The notes: generated by a model from the letters alone, not told the origin. A DNA stretch of 64,000 bases from Streptomyces sp. CB01201 (GCF_002803085.1 NZ_NNBJ01000003.1:275798-339797), one strand, 5' to 3'; positions 22,224 through 31,873 are shown, numbered from the stretch's first letter. Numbers and translations are program-made.

Positions 22224-22832
22224 TCATGGCGCGAGTACGGAGCCGAACGGCAGATTCCGGACCACCGAGAAGATCACTACGGCGGCCCCGACGAGCCACC
22301 ACTGGCGGTCGCTCGGCGCGATCCGCAACGGCAGGCCTCGGGCCGAGCGGACGGCCCACAGGACCCAGCACACGCTGAAGAGCAGATAGCCGGTGACGGC
22401 CATCGCGTTGGCGTGCAGCGCCGCCGCGAAGTGCCCCGTGATGAAGTCGTGGGCGCTGCGCAGCCCGCCGCAGCCGGGGCAGTAGAGGCCGGTGAACCGG
22501 TACAGCGGGCAGACCGGGTAGTGGCCCGGCTCGTTCGGGTCCACCAGACCCACGTACGCGAAGGCCGAGGCCACCGCGCCGAGCGTGCCGAGCGGCACCA
22601 GGAGCCTGCGCAGCGGGCTGCCGGCCGGGGCGGCCGGGCGCGGCGGGGCGGCGGAGTGGGCCGGGTGCACGGGCGCGGCGAAGTGGGCCGGGTTCGCCGC
22701 GGCGGCCGGGTGTGCGGGGGCCGCCGGGTTCGGCGGGGCGGCCGGGTACGCCGGGGGTGCGGGGGCCGCCGGGTTCGGCGGGGCGGCCGGGTTCGGGTGG
22801 GGTGCGTCCACGGGGCGATTGTCGCCGTTCAC
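22224..22832 (-). CDS. DUF2752 membrane protein of the trp cluster
   Basis: About 202 aa with an Ala/Pro/Asn-rich N-terminal half made of NPAAP-type repeats (a 34-bp DNA repeat is visible at 22,714 and 22,759), then two or three hydrophobic segments and the DUF2752 motif CPLYRFTGLYCPGCGGLRSA. Function unknown; the CPxCG motif suggests metal or redox chemistry. This gene regularly sits upstream of trpC in Streptomyces. The GTG start is tentative because no clear ribosome site precedes it; a GTG eight codons later is an alternative. Confidence 0.75.
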   Translation of the reverse strand: MNGDNRPVDAPHPNPAAPPNPAAPAPPAYPAAPPNPAAPAHPAAAANPAHFAAPVHPAHSAAPPRPAAPAGSPLRRLLVPLGTLGAVASAFAYVGLVDPNEPGHYPVCPLYRFTGLYCPGCGGLRSAHDFITGHFAAALHANAMAVTGYLLFSVCWVLWAVRSARGLPLRIAPSDRQWWLVGAAVVIFSVVRNLPFGSVLAP

Positions 22833-22837
22833 AGGGA

Positions 22838-22866
22838 AAGGCGCAGCCCCTGAGGGGCTGCGCCTT
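22838..22866. terminator. Hairpin between the HGxxPAAW gene and the DUF2752 gene
   Basis: Perfect 13-bp arms AAGGCGCAGCCCC / GGGGCTGCGCCTT with a TGA loop, 18 bp past the stop of the HGxxPAAW gene and overlapping the region just before the proposed DUF2752 start. Confidence 0.75.
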
Positions 22867-22884
22867 GCGCGGTGGCTCAGGGAT

Positions 22885-23154
22885 TCAGCCGACCTGGGCC
22901 TCAAGGCGGGCGCGCACCTTGGCGGCCGCGTCCTCGCGCATGCGCTGGATCTCGGGCGTGTCCTTCGGGGTGCCGAGGCCGGCCATCTTCATGATCCCGC
23001 CGACGACGGCGGCGATGCCGAGGAGTGCGATGCCGGCCCAGAAGCCCACCGGGTTGGCGGCCACTATGAAGACGCAGGTCACGCAGAATCCGATGAAGGC
23101 AATGATGACACCGGTCCAGGCTGCCGGGGTGTGGCCGTGGCCGCTCTTCGCCAT
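22885..23154 (-). CDS. HGxxPAAW family small membrane protein
   Basis: An 89-aa protein starting MAKSGHGHTPAAWTGVIIAF, the actinobacterial HGxxPAAW signature, with two hydrophobic helices and a charged C-terminal helix (TPEIQRMREDAAAKVRARLE). A GAGGAG ribosome site precedes the ATG. It is a regular member of the actinobacterial trp gene neighbourhood, role unknown. Confidence 0.88.
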   Translation of the reverse strand: MAKSGHGHTPAAWTGVIIAFIGFCVTCVFIVAANPVGFWAGIALLGIAAVVGGIMKMAGLGTPKDTPEIQRMREDAAAKVRARLEAQVG

Positions 23155-23320
23155 GGGGGTTGCTCCTCGTAGGTGTTTCCGTGTTGTCGGCGTTGTCGTC
23201 GTCGGCGCTGCCGGCGATGTCACCGGCTCGGTTTCGGCGACGTGTCGCTTCGGCCGCTGTCGTCGAACCCGACGCTCGCTGCCATTGTCCCGCACGGGAA
23301 TGGGTGGGTGAGTGCGGGGG

Positions 23321-23980
23321 TCAGCTCTCGCGCGTCGGGTCCTCGCCGCGGTCGAGCGCCTTCCAGAGTTCCTCGGGGCGCTCGGGGTCGGGGGCGGTGC
23401 GCGCCTTGCGCGGGCGGGGGGTGCCGTCGCGCTCGTAGCGGCCGCCCATCGCGGGCCAGGCCGCGCCGAAGCGGAGCGCGAGGAGTCCGGCGAGCAGCAG
23501 CAGGGCGCCGCCGACGATGGCGACGTAGGGCCAGCCGGTGTGGGTGAGCGCGCCGGCGGTGGCGGCCGCGTCGCCGCTGGCCTTGGCCGCCTTCTCGTCC
23601 AGGGCCGCGCTGTCGCCGATGCCGAGCCAGGCGGTCGCGGCGGCGCCGGCGCCGCTGAGGGTGAGCAGCGCGGAGACGATGATCCGGCCGGCGCCGCGTA
23701 CCGCGAAGACCGCGACCAGGGCGGCGAGCCCGACGATCGCGAGGGCGGAGGGAACCCCGGTGGTGGCGCCGCCGGTTGCATCGAGCGGCAGCGCGCCGCC
23801 ACCGACGACGGAGGCGTTGCCGCGCGTCCAGACCTGGCCGGAGGCCAGGAGGACGACGGCGGCGCCGACGGCTCCGGCGAGCAGAGCGACGGCCAGGCTG
23901 CTGCGGCCGCCGCCGCGGGCGGACGGCGCGGCGGCTTCGGCACGGGGCTGGGGTACGGATGCGGCACTCACGTACTCCAC
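23321..23980 (-). CDS. TIGR02234 Trp-operon-associated membrane protein
   Basis: A 219-aa integral membrane protein with four hydrophobic segments (LAVALLAGAVGAAVVLLASG, ALAIVGLAALVAVFAV, IIVSALLTLSGAGAAATAW, YVAIVGGALLLLAGLLAL). The GQxW motif after the first segment (SGQVWTRG) matches the TIGR02234 family found in actinobacterial trp operons. Start is either GTG at 23,980 (MEYVSAAS) or GTG at 23,971. Normally directly downstream of trpE; here a peptidase gene on the opposite strand intervenes. Confidence 0.82.
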   Translation of the reverse strand: MEYVSAASVPQPRAEAAAPSARGGGRSSLAVALLAGAVGAAVVLLASGQVWTRGNASVVGGGALPLDATGGATTGVPSALAIVGLAALVAVFAVRGAGRIIVSALLTLSGAGAAATAWLGIGDSAALDEKAAKASGDAAATAGALTHTGWPYVAIVGGALLLLAGLLALRFGAAWPAMGGRYERDGTPRPRKARTAPDPERPEELWKALDRGEDPTRES

Positions 23981-24330
23981 TATCGCCTGCGGGCGCCTCG
24001 AACCCTCACCCGGGGGCCGCCTCGCGGCGGCGGGGGCGGCGCCGGGCACCGGCCGGGCGGGGCCGGGAACCGGCTGCGCCCGGGGCACGCGGCACCAAGG
24101 GCGGGCAAGCGCTCGGCCATCGAACAACCATCGGGCTCCCTCGAACCGCCCGCGAACTGTTCCCGAACGGGCCGTGAAGGCAAAGCGGCGATAGAGATTC
24201 CGGCGCGCTCCTTGTTGGCATGGCCCAGTCAGCCTAGGTTCACCGCCGGTCCGGGTCGCGCACCACGCGGCGCGGCCGGCCCAGCGCACCCGCACGACTC
24301 CAGGTTCACCCACCACACGGAGGCAGTAAG
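23981..24330. other. Non-coding gap of 350 bp
   Basis: Between the TIGR02234 gene (minus) and the sedolisin gene (plus). It should hold two divergent promoters. I see GC-rich low-complexity sequence, no strong palindrome and no credible small gene. Confidence 0.5.
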
Positions 24331-25548
24331 TTGCGCAGATCCCTCTCCCCCACCGCCCTGGCCGCCACCTTGGCCGCGGCAGCGCTCGCCCTGGCCACTC
24401 CCCTCGCCCAGGCAGCGACCCCTTCCACCGACGCACACGTCACCACCGTGCGCTCCTGTGCGGCCCCGACGCGACTGGACGTCATGGCGTGCAAGGCGCT
24501 GAAGGTGACCGGCGGCACGGTGAAGTCCGCCGGCGCCGAACGCGCCCTCACCGGCGCCGCCGCACCGTCGGGCTACGGCCCGTCGTCGCTCCAGTCCGCC
24601 TACAAGTTGCCCTCGTCGAGCGCCGGTTCCGGCCGTACGGTCGCGATCGTCGACGCCTACGACGACCCCAACGCGGCGGCCGACCTCGCCAAGTACCGCT
24701 CCCAGTACGGGCTTCCGGCCTGCACCGTGGCCAACGGCTGCTTCAAGAAGGTCGGTCAGACCGGCACGTCGACGCTGCCGGGCGCGGACGCCGGCTGGGC
24801 CGAGGAGATATCCCTCGACCTCGACATGGTCAGCGCGGCCTGCCCGAACTGCAAGATCCTGCTCGTCGAGGCCAAGTCCGCCTCGATGGCGAACCTGGGC
24901 ACGGCCGTCAACACGGCCGTCTCGCTCGGCGCCAAGTACGTCTCCAACAGCTACGGCGGCGGCGAGTCGTCCTCGGACACGTCCTACGACAGCCAGTACT
25001 TCAACCACCCGGGCGTCGCCATCACCGTGAGCTCCGGTGACGGCGGCTACGGCACCGAGTACCCGGCGGCCTCCCGCTATGTCACCGCGGTCGGCGGCAC
25101 CTCGCTCAACTCGTCCTCCAACAGCCGGGGTTGGACCGAGAGCGTGTGGAGCGGAGCCGGTTCCGGCTGCTCCGCGTACGACGCGAAGCCGAGCTGGCAG
25201 AAGGACACCGGCTGCTCGAAGCGGACCGTCGCGGACGTCTCGGCGGTCGCCGACCCGAACACGGGTGTCGCGGTGTACGACACCTACGGCGGCGACCCGG
25301 GCTGGGAGGTGTTCGGCGGCACCAGCGCGTCCTCGCCGCTGATCGCCGCGGTGTACGCGCTGGCGGGCGTCCCGTCCTCGGGCTCCACGCCGGCCTCGTT
25401 CCCGTACGCCCACACCGGTTCGCTCAACGATGTGACGAGCGGCTCGAACGGCAGCTGCTCGCCGGCCTACCTGTGCAAGGGAGGCAGCGGCTACGACGGC
25501 CCGTCGGGGCTCGGCACCCCGAACGGGACCGCCGCGTTCACCGGCTGA
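24331..25548 (+). CDS. Secreted sedolisin-type (S53) serine-carboxyl peptidase
   Basis: Secreted protease, 405 aa. The TTG start is supported by GGAGG 9 bp upstream. A Sec signal ([19 protein letters not shown] ... AQA-AT) ends near residue 28. S53 catalytic residues can be placed: Glu159 and Asp163 ([10 protein letters not shown]), oxyanion Asp237 (SSGDGGYG) and Ser332 (FGGTSASSP). The propeptide is only ~50-70 residues, short for sedolisins. It lies on the plus strand between the TIGR02234 gene and trpE and its last 11 bp overlap the trpE 3' end, so it interrupts a normally contiguous trp cluster. Confidence 0.87.
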   Translation: MRRSLSPTALAATLAAAALALATPLAQAATPSTDAHVTTVRSCAAPTRLDVMACKALKVTGGTVKSAGAERALTGAAAPSGYGPSSLQSAYKLPSSSAGSGRTVAIVDAYDDPNAAADLAKYRSQYGLPACTVANGCFKKVGQTGTSTLPGADAGWAEEISLDLDMVSAACPNCKILLVEAKSASMANLGTAVNTAVSLGAKYVSNSYGGGESSSDTSYDSQYFNHPGVAITVSSGDGGYGTEYPAASRYVTAVGGTSLNSSSNSRGWTESVWSGAGSGCSAYDAKPSWQKDTGCSKRTVADVSAVADPNTGVAVYDTYGGDPGWEVFGGTSASSPLIAAVYALAGVPSSGSTPASFPYAHTGSLNDVTSGSNGSCSPAYLCKGGSGYDGPSGLGTPNGTAAFTG

Positions 25549-27022
25549 GCCGGTTGGCCGTGTTGACCGCGCGCAGGACGGCGGCCGCCTTGTTGCGGCA
25601 CTCGTCGTCCTCCGCCACCGGGTCGGAGTCGGCGACCACGCCGGCTCCGGCCTGCACATACGCGGTGCCGTCCCGCAGCAGGGCGGTACGGATCGCGATC
25701 GCGGTGTCGGAGTCCCCGGCGAAGTCGAGGTAGCCGACACAGCCGCCGTAGAGCCCGCGGCGGCCGGGCTCCAGCTCCTCGATGATCTGCATCGCGCGGG
25801 GCTTGGGCGCACCGGAGAGCGTGCCGGCCGGGAAGCAGGCCGTCAGGACGTCGAACGCGGTGCGTCCCTCGGCGACCCGGCCGGTCACCGTCGACACGAT
25901 GTGCATCACATGGGAGTACCGCTCGATCGACATGAAGTCCACGACCTCCACCGAACCCGGCTCGCACACGCGGCCCAGGTCGTTGCGGCCGAGGTCGACG
26001 AGCATGAGGTGCTCGGCGCGCTCCTTGGGATCGGCCAGGAGCTCGTCGGCGAGCGCCTGGTCGCGCTGCGGGGTGGCGCCGCGCGGCCGGGTCCCGGCGA
26101 TCGGGTGCAGCATCGCCCGCCCGTCCTCCACCTTGACGAGGGCCTCGGGGCTGGAGCCGACGACGTCGAAGCCGTCGAACCGGAACAGGTACATGTACGG
26201 CGACGGGTTGGTGGCGCGCAGCACCCGGTAGACGTCCAACGCGCTTGCGCGGCACGGCGTTTCGAAGCGCTGCGAGGGCACGACCTGGAAGGCCTCGCCG
26301 GCCCGGATGCGCTCCTTGATGTCCTCGACGGCGTCCTGGTAGGCCGGGCCGCCCCACAGCGCGGTGTACTCGGGCAGCTCGGACGGGGGAAGGGCGACCG
26401 GCGCGTACTCGGCGGGCTTGGCGAGGTCGGCCTCCATCGCGTCGAGCCGGGCCACCGCGTCCTCGTACGCCTCGTCCACGCCGGTGTCGAGGTCGTTGTG
26501 GTTGATCGCGTTGGCGATCAGCAGGACCGAGCCGTCCCAGTGGTCGAGCACCGCGAGGTCCGAGGTGAGCAGCATGGTCAGCTCGGGCAGCCGGAGGTCG
26601 TCGCCGCCGTGCTCGCCGATCTTCTCCAGGCGCCGCACGATGTCGTAGCCGAGGTAGCCGACCATTCCGCCGGTGAAGGGCGGCATCCCGGCCACCAGGT
26701 CGCGCGGGGTGTGCAGGGCCTCGACGGTGGCCCTCAGGGCCGCCAGAGGATCACCCGAAGTGGGGACCCCGACCGGCGGTGTACCGAGCCAGTGGGCCTC
26801 GCCGTCGCGCACGGTGAGGGTCGCGTCCGACCGTACGCCGACGAAGGAGTACCGCGACCAGGTGCGGCCGTTCTCGGCCGATTCCAGGAGGAAGGTGCCG
26901 GGCCGCTCGGCGGCGAGCTTGCGGTACAGGCCGACCGGGGTGTCGCCGTCCGCGAGGAGGCGGCGGTGGACCGGGATGACCCGGCGGTCGACGGCGAGCT
27001 TGCGGAAGGTGTCGAGGTCCAT
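25538..27022 (-). CDS. trpE: Anthranilate synthase component I
   Basis: Makes anthranilate from chorismate with an amidotransferase partner. 494 aa; start [20 protein letters not shown]. Feedback-site residues occur in [16 protein letters not shown] (LLES motif), and the chorismate-binding domain shows [32 protein letters not shown] and [15 protein letters not shown]. It begins 2 bp after the hisI stop, so it is co-transcribed with hisI. Its 3' end overlaps that of the convergent sedolisin gene. No trpG is in the window. Confidence 0.97.
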   Translation of the reverse strand: MDLDTFRKLAVDRRVIPVHRRLLADGDTPVGLYRKLAAERPGTFLLESAENGRTWSRYSFVGVRSDATLTVRDGEAHWLGTPPVGVPTSGDPLAALRATVEALHTPRDLVAGMPPFTGGMVGYLGYDIVRRLEKIGEHGGDDLRLPELTMLLTSDLAVLDHWDGSVLLIANAINHNDLDTGVDEAYEDAVARLDAMEADLAKPAEYAPVALPPSELPEYTALWGGPAYQDAVEDIKERIRAGEAFQVVPSQRFETPCRASALDVYRVLRATNPSPYMYLFRFDGFDVVGSSPEALVKVEDGRAMLHPIAGTRPRGATPQRDQALADELLADPKERAEHLMLVDLGRNDLGRVCEPGSVEVVDFMSIERYSHVMHIVSTVTGRVAEGRTAFDVLTACFPAGTLSGAPKPRAMQIIEELEPGRRGLYGGCVGYLDFAGDSDTAIAIRTALLRDGTAYVQAGAGVVADSDPVAEDDECRNKAAAVLRAVNTANRLSR

Positions 27023-27024
27023 GA

Positions 27025-27375
27025 CTACTTCCCGAGGTCGAGTACGTCGGCGTCGAAGCAGGTGCGGTCCCCGGTGTGGCAGGCCGCGCCCACCTGGTCC
27101 ACCTTGACCAGGACGGTGTCCGCGTCGCAGTCCAGGGCGACCGACTTCACGTGCTGGACGTGCCCCGAGGTGTCCCCCTTGACCCAGTACTCCTGACGGC
27201 TGCGCGACCAGTACGTGCAGCGGCCGGTGGTCAGGGTGCGGTGCAGGGCCTCGTCGTCCATCCAGCCGAGCATGAGCACCTCGCCGGTGTCGTACTGCTG
27301 GGCGATGGCCGGGACCAGACCATCCGCGCCGCGCTTGAGGCGGGCGGCGATGGCGGGGTCGAGATTGCTGGTCAT
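27025..27375 (-). CDS. hisI: Phosphoribosyl-AMP cyclohydrolase
   Basis: Third step of histidine synthesis, opening the purine ring of phosphoribosyl-AMP. 116 aa; the metal-binding motifs [19 protein letters not shown] and [10 protein letters not shown] are present along with [18 protein letters not shown]. It is monofunctional (no HisE domain), as usual in actinobacteria, and heads a hisI-trpE pair separated from the main his operon by about 3 kb. Confidence 0.97.
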   Translation of the reverse strand: MTSNLDPAIAARLKRGADGLVPAIAQQYDTGEVLMLGWMDDEALHRTLTTGRCTYWSRSRQEYWVKGDTSGHVQHVKSVALDCDADTVLVKVDQVGAACHTGDRTCFDADVLDLGK

Positions 27376-27458
27376 GCCCCTATTCTGCCGTGGCCGCGAG
27401 GGCTTCCGGGCGGTGCGTCCACTGTCCGGACGACCCCGGCGGCCGTACGCTGGCGGAC

Positions 27459-28091
27459 ATGTCGACCCATGCCAAACGTGAACGGCTTCTGCTCGCCGAC
27501 CTGTTGGAGGCGGCGGGCCCCGAGGCACCGACCCTCTGCGAGGGCTGGACGGCCCGCGAACTCGCGGCCCATGTGGTGGTGCGCGAGCGCCGCCTGGACG
27601 CGGCGGGCGGGATCCTGATCGGCGCGCTCAAGAACCGCCTCGACCGGGTCCAGGCGGAATTCGCCGCCAAGCCGTACGAGGAACTGATCCAGCTGATCCG
27701 TACCGGCCCGCCGAAGTTCTCCCCGTACAGCCTCAAGCAGGTCGACGAGGGCGCCAACGCGGTGGAGTTCTATGTGCACGCCGAGGACGTCCGCCGGGCC
27801 CAGCCGGACTGGACGCCCCGCGAGCTCGACCCGGTGTTCTCGGACGCGCTGTGGTCCCGCCTGGAGAAGGCGGCCCGGCTGATGGGCCGCAAGTCGCCGG
27901 TGGGCATCGTGCTGCGCCGCCCTGACGGCCAGACGGTGGTGGCGCACAAGGGCACCCCGGTGGTCACGGTCACCGGCGCGCCGGGCGAGCTGACGCTGTT
28001 CGCGTACGGGCGCCAGGAGGCGGCGCAGGTCGAGATCGAGGGCGAGAAGGAGGCCTCGACCCGGGCCCTGGAGGCGAAGCTCGGGCTCTAG
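27459..28091 (+). CDS. TIGR03085 family protein (DinB/maleylpyruvate-isomerase-like fold)
   Basis: A 210-aa actinobacterial protein, start [20 protein letters not shown]. The block [26 protein letters not shown] resembles the N-terminal helical bundle of mycothiol-dependent maleylpyruvate isomerase/DinB proteins, with the His in AAHVV as a potential metal ligand; further His in [11 protein letters not shown] supports a metal-binding bundle. It is divergent from hisI with an 83-bp gap. Reaction unknown; a mycothiol-related role is only an inference from fold. Confidence 0.85.
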   Translation: MSTHAKRERLLLADLLEAAGPEAPTLCEGWTARELAAHVVVRERRLDAAGGILIGALKNRLDRVQAEFAAKPYEELIQLIRTGPPKFSPYSLKQVDEGANAVEFYVHAEDVRRAQPDWTPRELDPVFSDALWSRLEKAARLMGRKSPVGIVLRRPDGQTVVAHKGTPVVTVTGAPGELTLFAYGRQEAAQVEIEGEKEASTRALEAKLGL

Positions 28092-28115
28092 CCGCCGCGA
28101 GCACCGCGGCATGGT

Positions 28116-29357
28116 TCAGCGCGGGAGTTCGGCGCGGCGCAGGTGGCCGGAGGCGAGGCCGATCAGTGCGCCCGTCGCGCACACGCCCGCGCTGGCCACG
28201 AACACCGGCTGGGTGCCCCAGATGCCGATGGCCGCGCCCGCCAGCGGGTAGCCCAGCGGTGCGATGCCCATGGTGAACAGGGAGGCCACCGCGGTGACCC
28301 GGCCCAGGTAGGCGGGGTCCGTGGCGGTCTGCAACAGGGCCCCGCACAGGGCCCCGCTCAGTCCGGCGAGCAGTCCGATGAGGACCCCGGCGACGGCCGC
28401 GAGCGCCACCGAGGGGGCGTAGGCGAGGCCCGCGATGGCCGTCGTGCCGCCGAGCAGGGATGCCGCCAGGACGAGCCCCGCGCGCGGCAGGCGGCCGCGC
28501 ACCGAGAGCAGCAGCGAGGCGGCACCCGCGCCGGCGCCGAATGCCGCGACGATCCAGCCCATGCCGGCCGCGCCCCACCCCCGCTCCTGGGCGAGCAGGG
28601 TGAGTCCGATGTTCAGCGGGGCGGCGAAGCCGAGTTCGCCGACCGCCACGACGAGCATCAAAGGGGCGAGCAGGCGGTGGCGGCGGATGTAGCGAAGCCC
28701 GTCGGTGAGCTCGCGCAGCGGCGGCCCCTGCGCCTTCCGGCCGTCACCTTCGAGCCGGGCCATCCGGACCCGCACGAGCAGGACGGTCGACACCGCGAAC
28801 AGGGCGCCCGCCGTGGCGAAGGTGGCCGTGGTGCCGCCGAGCGCCACGGCGAGCCCGCCGAGCGGGGCCCCGGTGATGTTGGCGACCCGTGCGGCGAGCC
28901 CCTTCAGCCCCTGCACCCGGGCCAGCTCGCCGGGTCCGGTGATCCGGGGCGGCAGCGCGCCGAGGGCGGGGAGCAGCACCGCGTCCACGGCGCCGAAGAC
29001 GAGGGCGAGCACGATCAGGAGCCACAGGTGCGGGCCCGTGAGCAGCAGGGCCGCCGCCATGGCCAGGATGATCACGCTGCGGGCCGCGTCGCTGCCGATG
29101 ACGACCCGGCGCGGCCCGAACCGGTCGGCGATGACGCCTCCGCCGAGCATGAGCAGCGCCCGGGGCACCGCGCCGACCGCGAGCACGAGCCCGGCCTGCC
29201 CCGCGCTCCCGGAGCGGGCCGCGGCCCAGGACAGCGCCATGTAGTACACGCTGTCGCCGACGAGCGAGAGGGTGTACGCGGCGAGCCACCGCAGCACATT
29301 GCCGTCCCGGTGGGCCGGGCGGGCGGGGGCCGGCGGTATGAGGGTGGTGACGGTCAT
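28116..29357 (-). CDS. MFS transporter
   Basis: A 413-aa major facilitator with about 12 hydrophobic segments, N-terminus MTVTTLIPPAPARPAHRDGN and then LRWLAAYTLSLVGDSVYYMALSW. The loop GGGVIADRFGPRRVVIGSDAAR is the MFS motif A. It resembles the MdtH/enterobactin-exporter-like group of drug exporters. The ATG has a GGAGAGG ribosome site and lies 25 bp after an ArsR-type regulator gene on the same strand, so they form an operon probably autoregulated by that regulator. Confidence 0.9.
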   Translation of the reverse strand: MTVTTLIPPAPARPAHRDGNVLRWLAAYTLSLVGDSVYYMALSWAAARSGSAGQAGLVLAVGAVPRALLMLGGGVIADRFGPRRVVIGSDAARSVIILAMAAALLLTGPHLWLLIVLALVFGAVDAVLLPALGALPPRITGPGELARVQGLKGLAARVANITGAPLGGLAVALGGTTATFATAGALFAVSTVLLVRVRMARLEGDGRKAQGPPLRELTDGLRYIRRHRLLAPLMLVVAVGELGFAAPLNIGLTLLAQERGWGAAGMGWIVAAFGAGAGAASLLLSVRGRLPRAGLVLAASLLGGTTAIAGLAYAPSVALAAVAGVLIGLLAGLSGALCGALLQTATDPAYLGRVTAVASLFTMGIAPLGYPLAGAAIGIWGTQPVFVASAGVCATGALIGLASGHLRRAELPR

Positions 29358-29382
29358 GGCGGAACCTCTCCGACGGGCAGGG

Positions 29383-29970
29383 TCAGACACGGAAGGGGAA
29401 GCCGTACAGGTGGACCGCGACGTGTTCGCGGTCCGCGCCGTCGCCGGCCTTCGCCGCCGCCTCGCCGCGCTCCTTGAACTTCTCCAGGACGGCGCCCAAC
29501 TCCTCCTCCATCTCCCGCACTTCGGCCGGGTTGAGCGAGACGGCGTACTCGCTGCTGAACGAGGCGCCGGTCCACTCGGCGCTCCAGGCCGCCATCTCGT
29601 CGAGGAAGGCCCGGTACAGCTCCATCCGCTGCTCGACCAGGAGCCGGGTCACGGAGGTGTGGACGGCCACCTTCTCCGGGGCGTCCTTGAAGTCCTCGTG
29701 GCGGTAGCTGACCCCGTCCGAGGCGGGCCGCCACCAGCGCTCCCGCCCGTCCTTCCCCTGCGCCCCGGCCTCCTCGATGAGGCCGTGGTCGGCGAGCTTG
29801 CGCAGGTGGTAGCTGACGAGGGACACCGCCTCGTCGACCTGGTCGGCGAGCTGGGAGGCGGTGGCGGAGCGGGCGATGTAGAGCGCGCGGTAGAGCTTCA
29901 TGCGCAGGGGGTGGCCGAACGCCTTGAGCGTGTCGACGTCGGTGATCCTGCGATTGCCTTGGGCTGCCAT
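29383..29970 (-). CDS. ArsR-family (HTH_20) transcriptional regulator
   Basis: A 195-aa winged-helix regulator: TLKAFGHPLRMKLYRALYIARSATASQLADQVDEAVSLVSYHLRKLADHGLIEEAG is the DNA-binding domain. The longer C-terminal part (helical, with WSAEW and MEEELGAVLEKFKERGE) is typical of the ArsR/HTH_20 group that controls adjacent MFS exporters. No metal-binding CxC motif, so a metal sensor is unlikely. Two TTGCGCAA palindromes lie just upstream of its start. Confidence 0.9.
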   Translation of the reverse strand: MAAQGNRRITDVDTLKAFGHPLRMKLYRALYIARSATASQLADQVDEAVSLVSYHLRKLADHGLIEEAGAQGKDGRERWWRPASDGVSYRHEDFKDAPEKVAVHTSVTRLLVEQRMELYRAFLDEMAAWSAEWTGASFSSEYAVSLNPAEVREMEEELGAVLEKFKERGEAAAKAGDGADREHVAVHLYGFPFRV

Positions 29971-29997
29971 GCATCCAGGCTAGATAGGAAAGAAAAC

Positions 29998-30019
29998 TTG
30001 CGCAATATAAGTTGCGCAA
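29998..30019. promoter_or_regulatory. Paired TTGCGCAA operator upstream of the ArsR/MFS operon
   Basis: Two copies of the self-complementary octamer TTGCGCAA (29,998-30,005 and 30,012-30,019), 14 bp centre to centre, with an AT-rich spacer and a weaker third half-site after it. The position 28-50 bp upstream of the regulator start fits autorepression. Confidence 0.65.
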
Positions 30020-30182
30020 CAAATGCTGCGCGTCTCGGTACGCTCGGTGCGAAGGATGCGTGGCTCGGTTCGGGGTGGAGCAGGATGCCGGTGGCCACGG
30101 TCGCTCTCATCGCGCTCAGTCGGCGACGCCCGGGCGTCAGTTGTCGGCGTACGCCGTCGGCGAAGCAGGCGTCACGGCTGCG

Positions 30183-30563
30183 TCACCCGCGGGGGTCGGC
30201 GCGAACAAATCCGGCTGGGTCGGCCAGATAGCGGTCGAGGTCCGGGTCTTCGTGGAGTGCGGAGGTCTCGTCGTGGATCCGCCATGCCGGGCCGAGTTCG
30301 GTGCGAAGGCAGCCGAGCGCTTGGCGTACCGCCTCGTTGAAGTCGTGGCACTCCGCTGCACGCCACGGTCCCGGGTCCAGGGGGTAATCCCAGTTCAACG
30401 ACGTGTCGTAGCGATCTATCAGGCTGCTCAGGTCGTCGCGGAGGTGGTGGCTGATCGGCAGTCGGTCCAGATCGACCGCGTACCCCCACGCCTCCTGGTC
30501 CTCCGGGGCCGCCCAGAGGACCACGCCTGATCCCGCGTCGAAGAAGAACCTGGCGGTGGGCAT
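30183..30563 (-). CDS. Hypothetical protein, 126 aa
   Basis: N-terminus MPTARFFFDAGSGVVLWAAP, with a GAGAGG ribosome site upstream. The sequence continues with YAVDLDRLPISHHLRDDLSSLIDRYDTSLNWDYP, an acidic cytosolic protein with several Trp. I do not recognise a domain; such short proteins in Streptomyces often resemble contact-system immunity proteins, but nothing here proves it. Neighbours are the his operon terminator downstream and the ArsR operator region upstream. Confidence 0.65.
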   Translation of the reverse strand: MPTARFFFDAGSGVVLWAAPEDQEAWGYAVDLDRLPISHHLRDDLSSLIDRYDTSLNWDYPLDPGPWRAAECHDFNEAVRQALGCLRTELGPAWRIHDETSALHEDPDLDRYLADPAGFVRADPRG

Positions 30564-30664
30564 GTGGTCGGCCTCTCGCTGTGTGTGTCGGTTCGATCGG
30601 CGCTGCGAGGGCGCCGAAAAACCCCGGCCACCGTTACCAGGGCTCAGGGGAGCTCGCGGGATGT

Positions 30665-30706
30665 CGCGCGGGGCCCGGCACTCTCATGCGTGCCGGGCCC
30701 CGCGCG
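30665..30706. terminator. Terminator of the his operon
   Basis: Perfect 17-bp arms (CGCGCGGGGCCCGGCAC / GTGCCGGGCCCCGCGCG) with an 8-base loop, 11 bp beyond the hisF stop. Confidence 0.88.
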
Positions 30707-30716
30707 GCGGCCGGGG

Positions 30717-31472
30717 TCAGCGGACCGGGTGGCCTGCCTTGGCCAGGGATTCCTTGACCTCGGCGATGCGCAGGTCGCCGAAGTGGAAGACCGAGGCGGC
30801 CAGGACCGCGTCCGCGCCCGCCGCGATCGCCGGCGGGAAGTGGTCGAGGCGGCCCGCGCCGCCGGAGGCGATCACCGGCACGGTGACATGGCGGCGGACC
30901 GCCGCGATCATCTCCGTGTCGTAGCCGTCCTTCGTGCCGTCCGCGTCCATGGAGTTGAGCAGGATCTCCCCCGCCCCCAACTCCGCGGCCCGGTGCGCCC
31001 ATTCGACCGCGTCGATGCCGGTACCCTTGCGGCCGCCGTGCGTCGTCACCTCGAAGGAGCCGGACTCCGTACGGCGGGCGTCGACCGAGAGGACCAGCAC
31101 CTGGCGGCCGAAGCGCTCCGCGATCTCGCGGATCAGGTCGGGCCGCGCGATGGCGGCCGTGTTCACGCCCACCTTGTCCGCGCCCGCCCGCAGCAGCTTG
31201 TCCACGTCGTCGGCGCTGCGTACGCCGCCGCCGACGGTGAGCGGGATGAAGACCTGCTCCGCCGTGCGGCGCACCACGTCGTAGGTGGTCTCGCGGTTGC
31301 CGGAGGACGCCGTGATGTCGAGGAACGTCAGCTCGTCCGCGCCCTCGGCGTCGTACAGCTTGGCCATCTCGACCGGGTCGCCGGCATCGCGCAGGTTCTG
31401 GAAGTTGACGCCCTTGACGACCCGGCCGCCGTCCACGTCCAGGCAGGGGATCACCCGTACCGCGAGGGTCAT
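30717..31472 (-). CDS. hisF: Imidazole glycerol phosphate synthase, cyclase subunit
   Basis: Uses ammonia from HisH to form imidazole glycerol phosphate and AICAR. 251 aa TIM barrel; N-terminus [24 protein letters not shown] has the catalytic Asp in CLDVD, and the second catalytic Asp is in [15 protein letters not shown]. Start overlaps the upstream ridA stop (ATGA). Last gene of the his operon. Confidence 0.98.
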   Translation of the reverse strand: MTLAVRVIPCLDVDGGRVVKGVNFQNLRDAGDPVEMAKLYDAEGADELTFLDITASSGNRETTYDVVRRTAEQVFIPLTVGGGVRSADDVDKLLRAGADKVGVNTAAIARPDLIREIAERFGRQVLVLSVDARRTESGSFEVTTHGGRKGTGIDAVEWAHRAAELGAGEILLNSMDADGTKDGYDTEMIAAVRRHVTVPVIASGGAGRLDHFPPAIAAGADAVLAASVFHFGDLRIAEVKESLAKAGHPVR

Positions 31473-31873
31473 GACGCGGCCGCCGTCCGCCGGTAGGCCT
31501 CCACCTCGACCTCGACGACCAGGCTCGGGTCGACGAAGCCGGACACGATCAGCATCGTGGCCGCCGGGCGTACGTCGTCGAACAGCTCCTTGTGGGCGCG
31601 GCCCACATCGTCGACGTCCCGGGCATGGGTGATGTACATACGGGTGCGGACCACGTCCTCGCGGCCGAGGCCCAGGGACTCCAGGGCCTTGACGGCGACA
31701 CCGAAGGCGGTGACGGTCTGCTCGTAGGGGCCGCCCTCGTCGATGCGGCCGTTGACCGTCGACGTGCAACCGGCCACCAGGACAAGGCCGTTCGGGAGCT
31801 CCACCGCGCGGGAGTAGCCGAAGCGCTCCTCCCAGGGGGCACCGGAGGAGATCTTGCGGACCTCGTCACTCAT
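31469..31873 (-). CDS. RidA family protein
   Basis: A 134-aa member of the YjgF/YER057c/UK114 (Rid) family, which hydrolyses reactive enamine/imine intermediates. N-terminus [20 protein letters not shown], then [32 protein letters not shown], with the family arginine in VRTRMY, and the C-terminal [12 protein letters not shown] where the key Glu is expected. Embedded between priA and hisF with ATGA overlaps on both sides, so it is a true operon member; a role in protecting PLP enzymes such as HisC is plausible (inference). Confidence 0.9.
   Translation of the reverse strand: MSDEVRKISSGAPWEERFGYSRAVELPNGLVLVAGCTSTVNGRIDEGGPYEQTVTAFGVAVKALESLGLGREDVVRTRMYITHARDVDDVGRAHKELFDDVRPAATMLIVSGFVDPSLVVEVEVEAYRRTAAAS

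Noticed and set aside
30020..30182. Short plus-strand frames after the ArsR operator
   Set aside because: No ribosome site, no domain and poor coding composition; most of their length lies opposite the 126-aa minus-strand gene.
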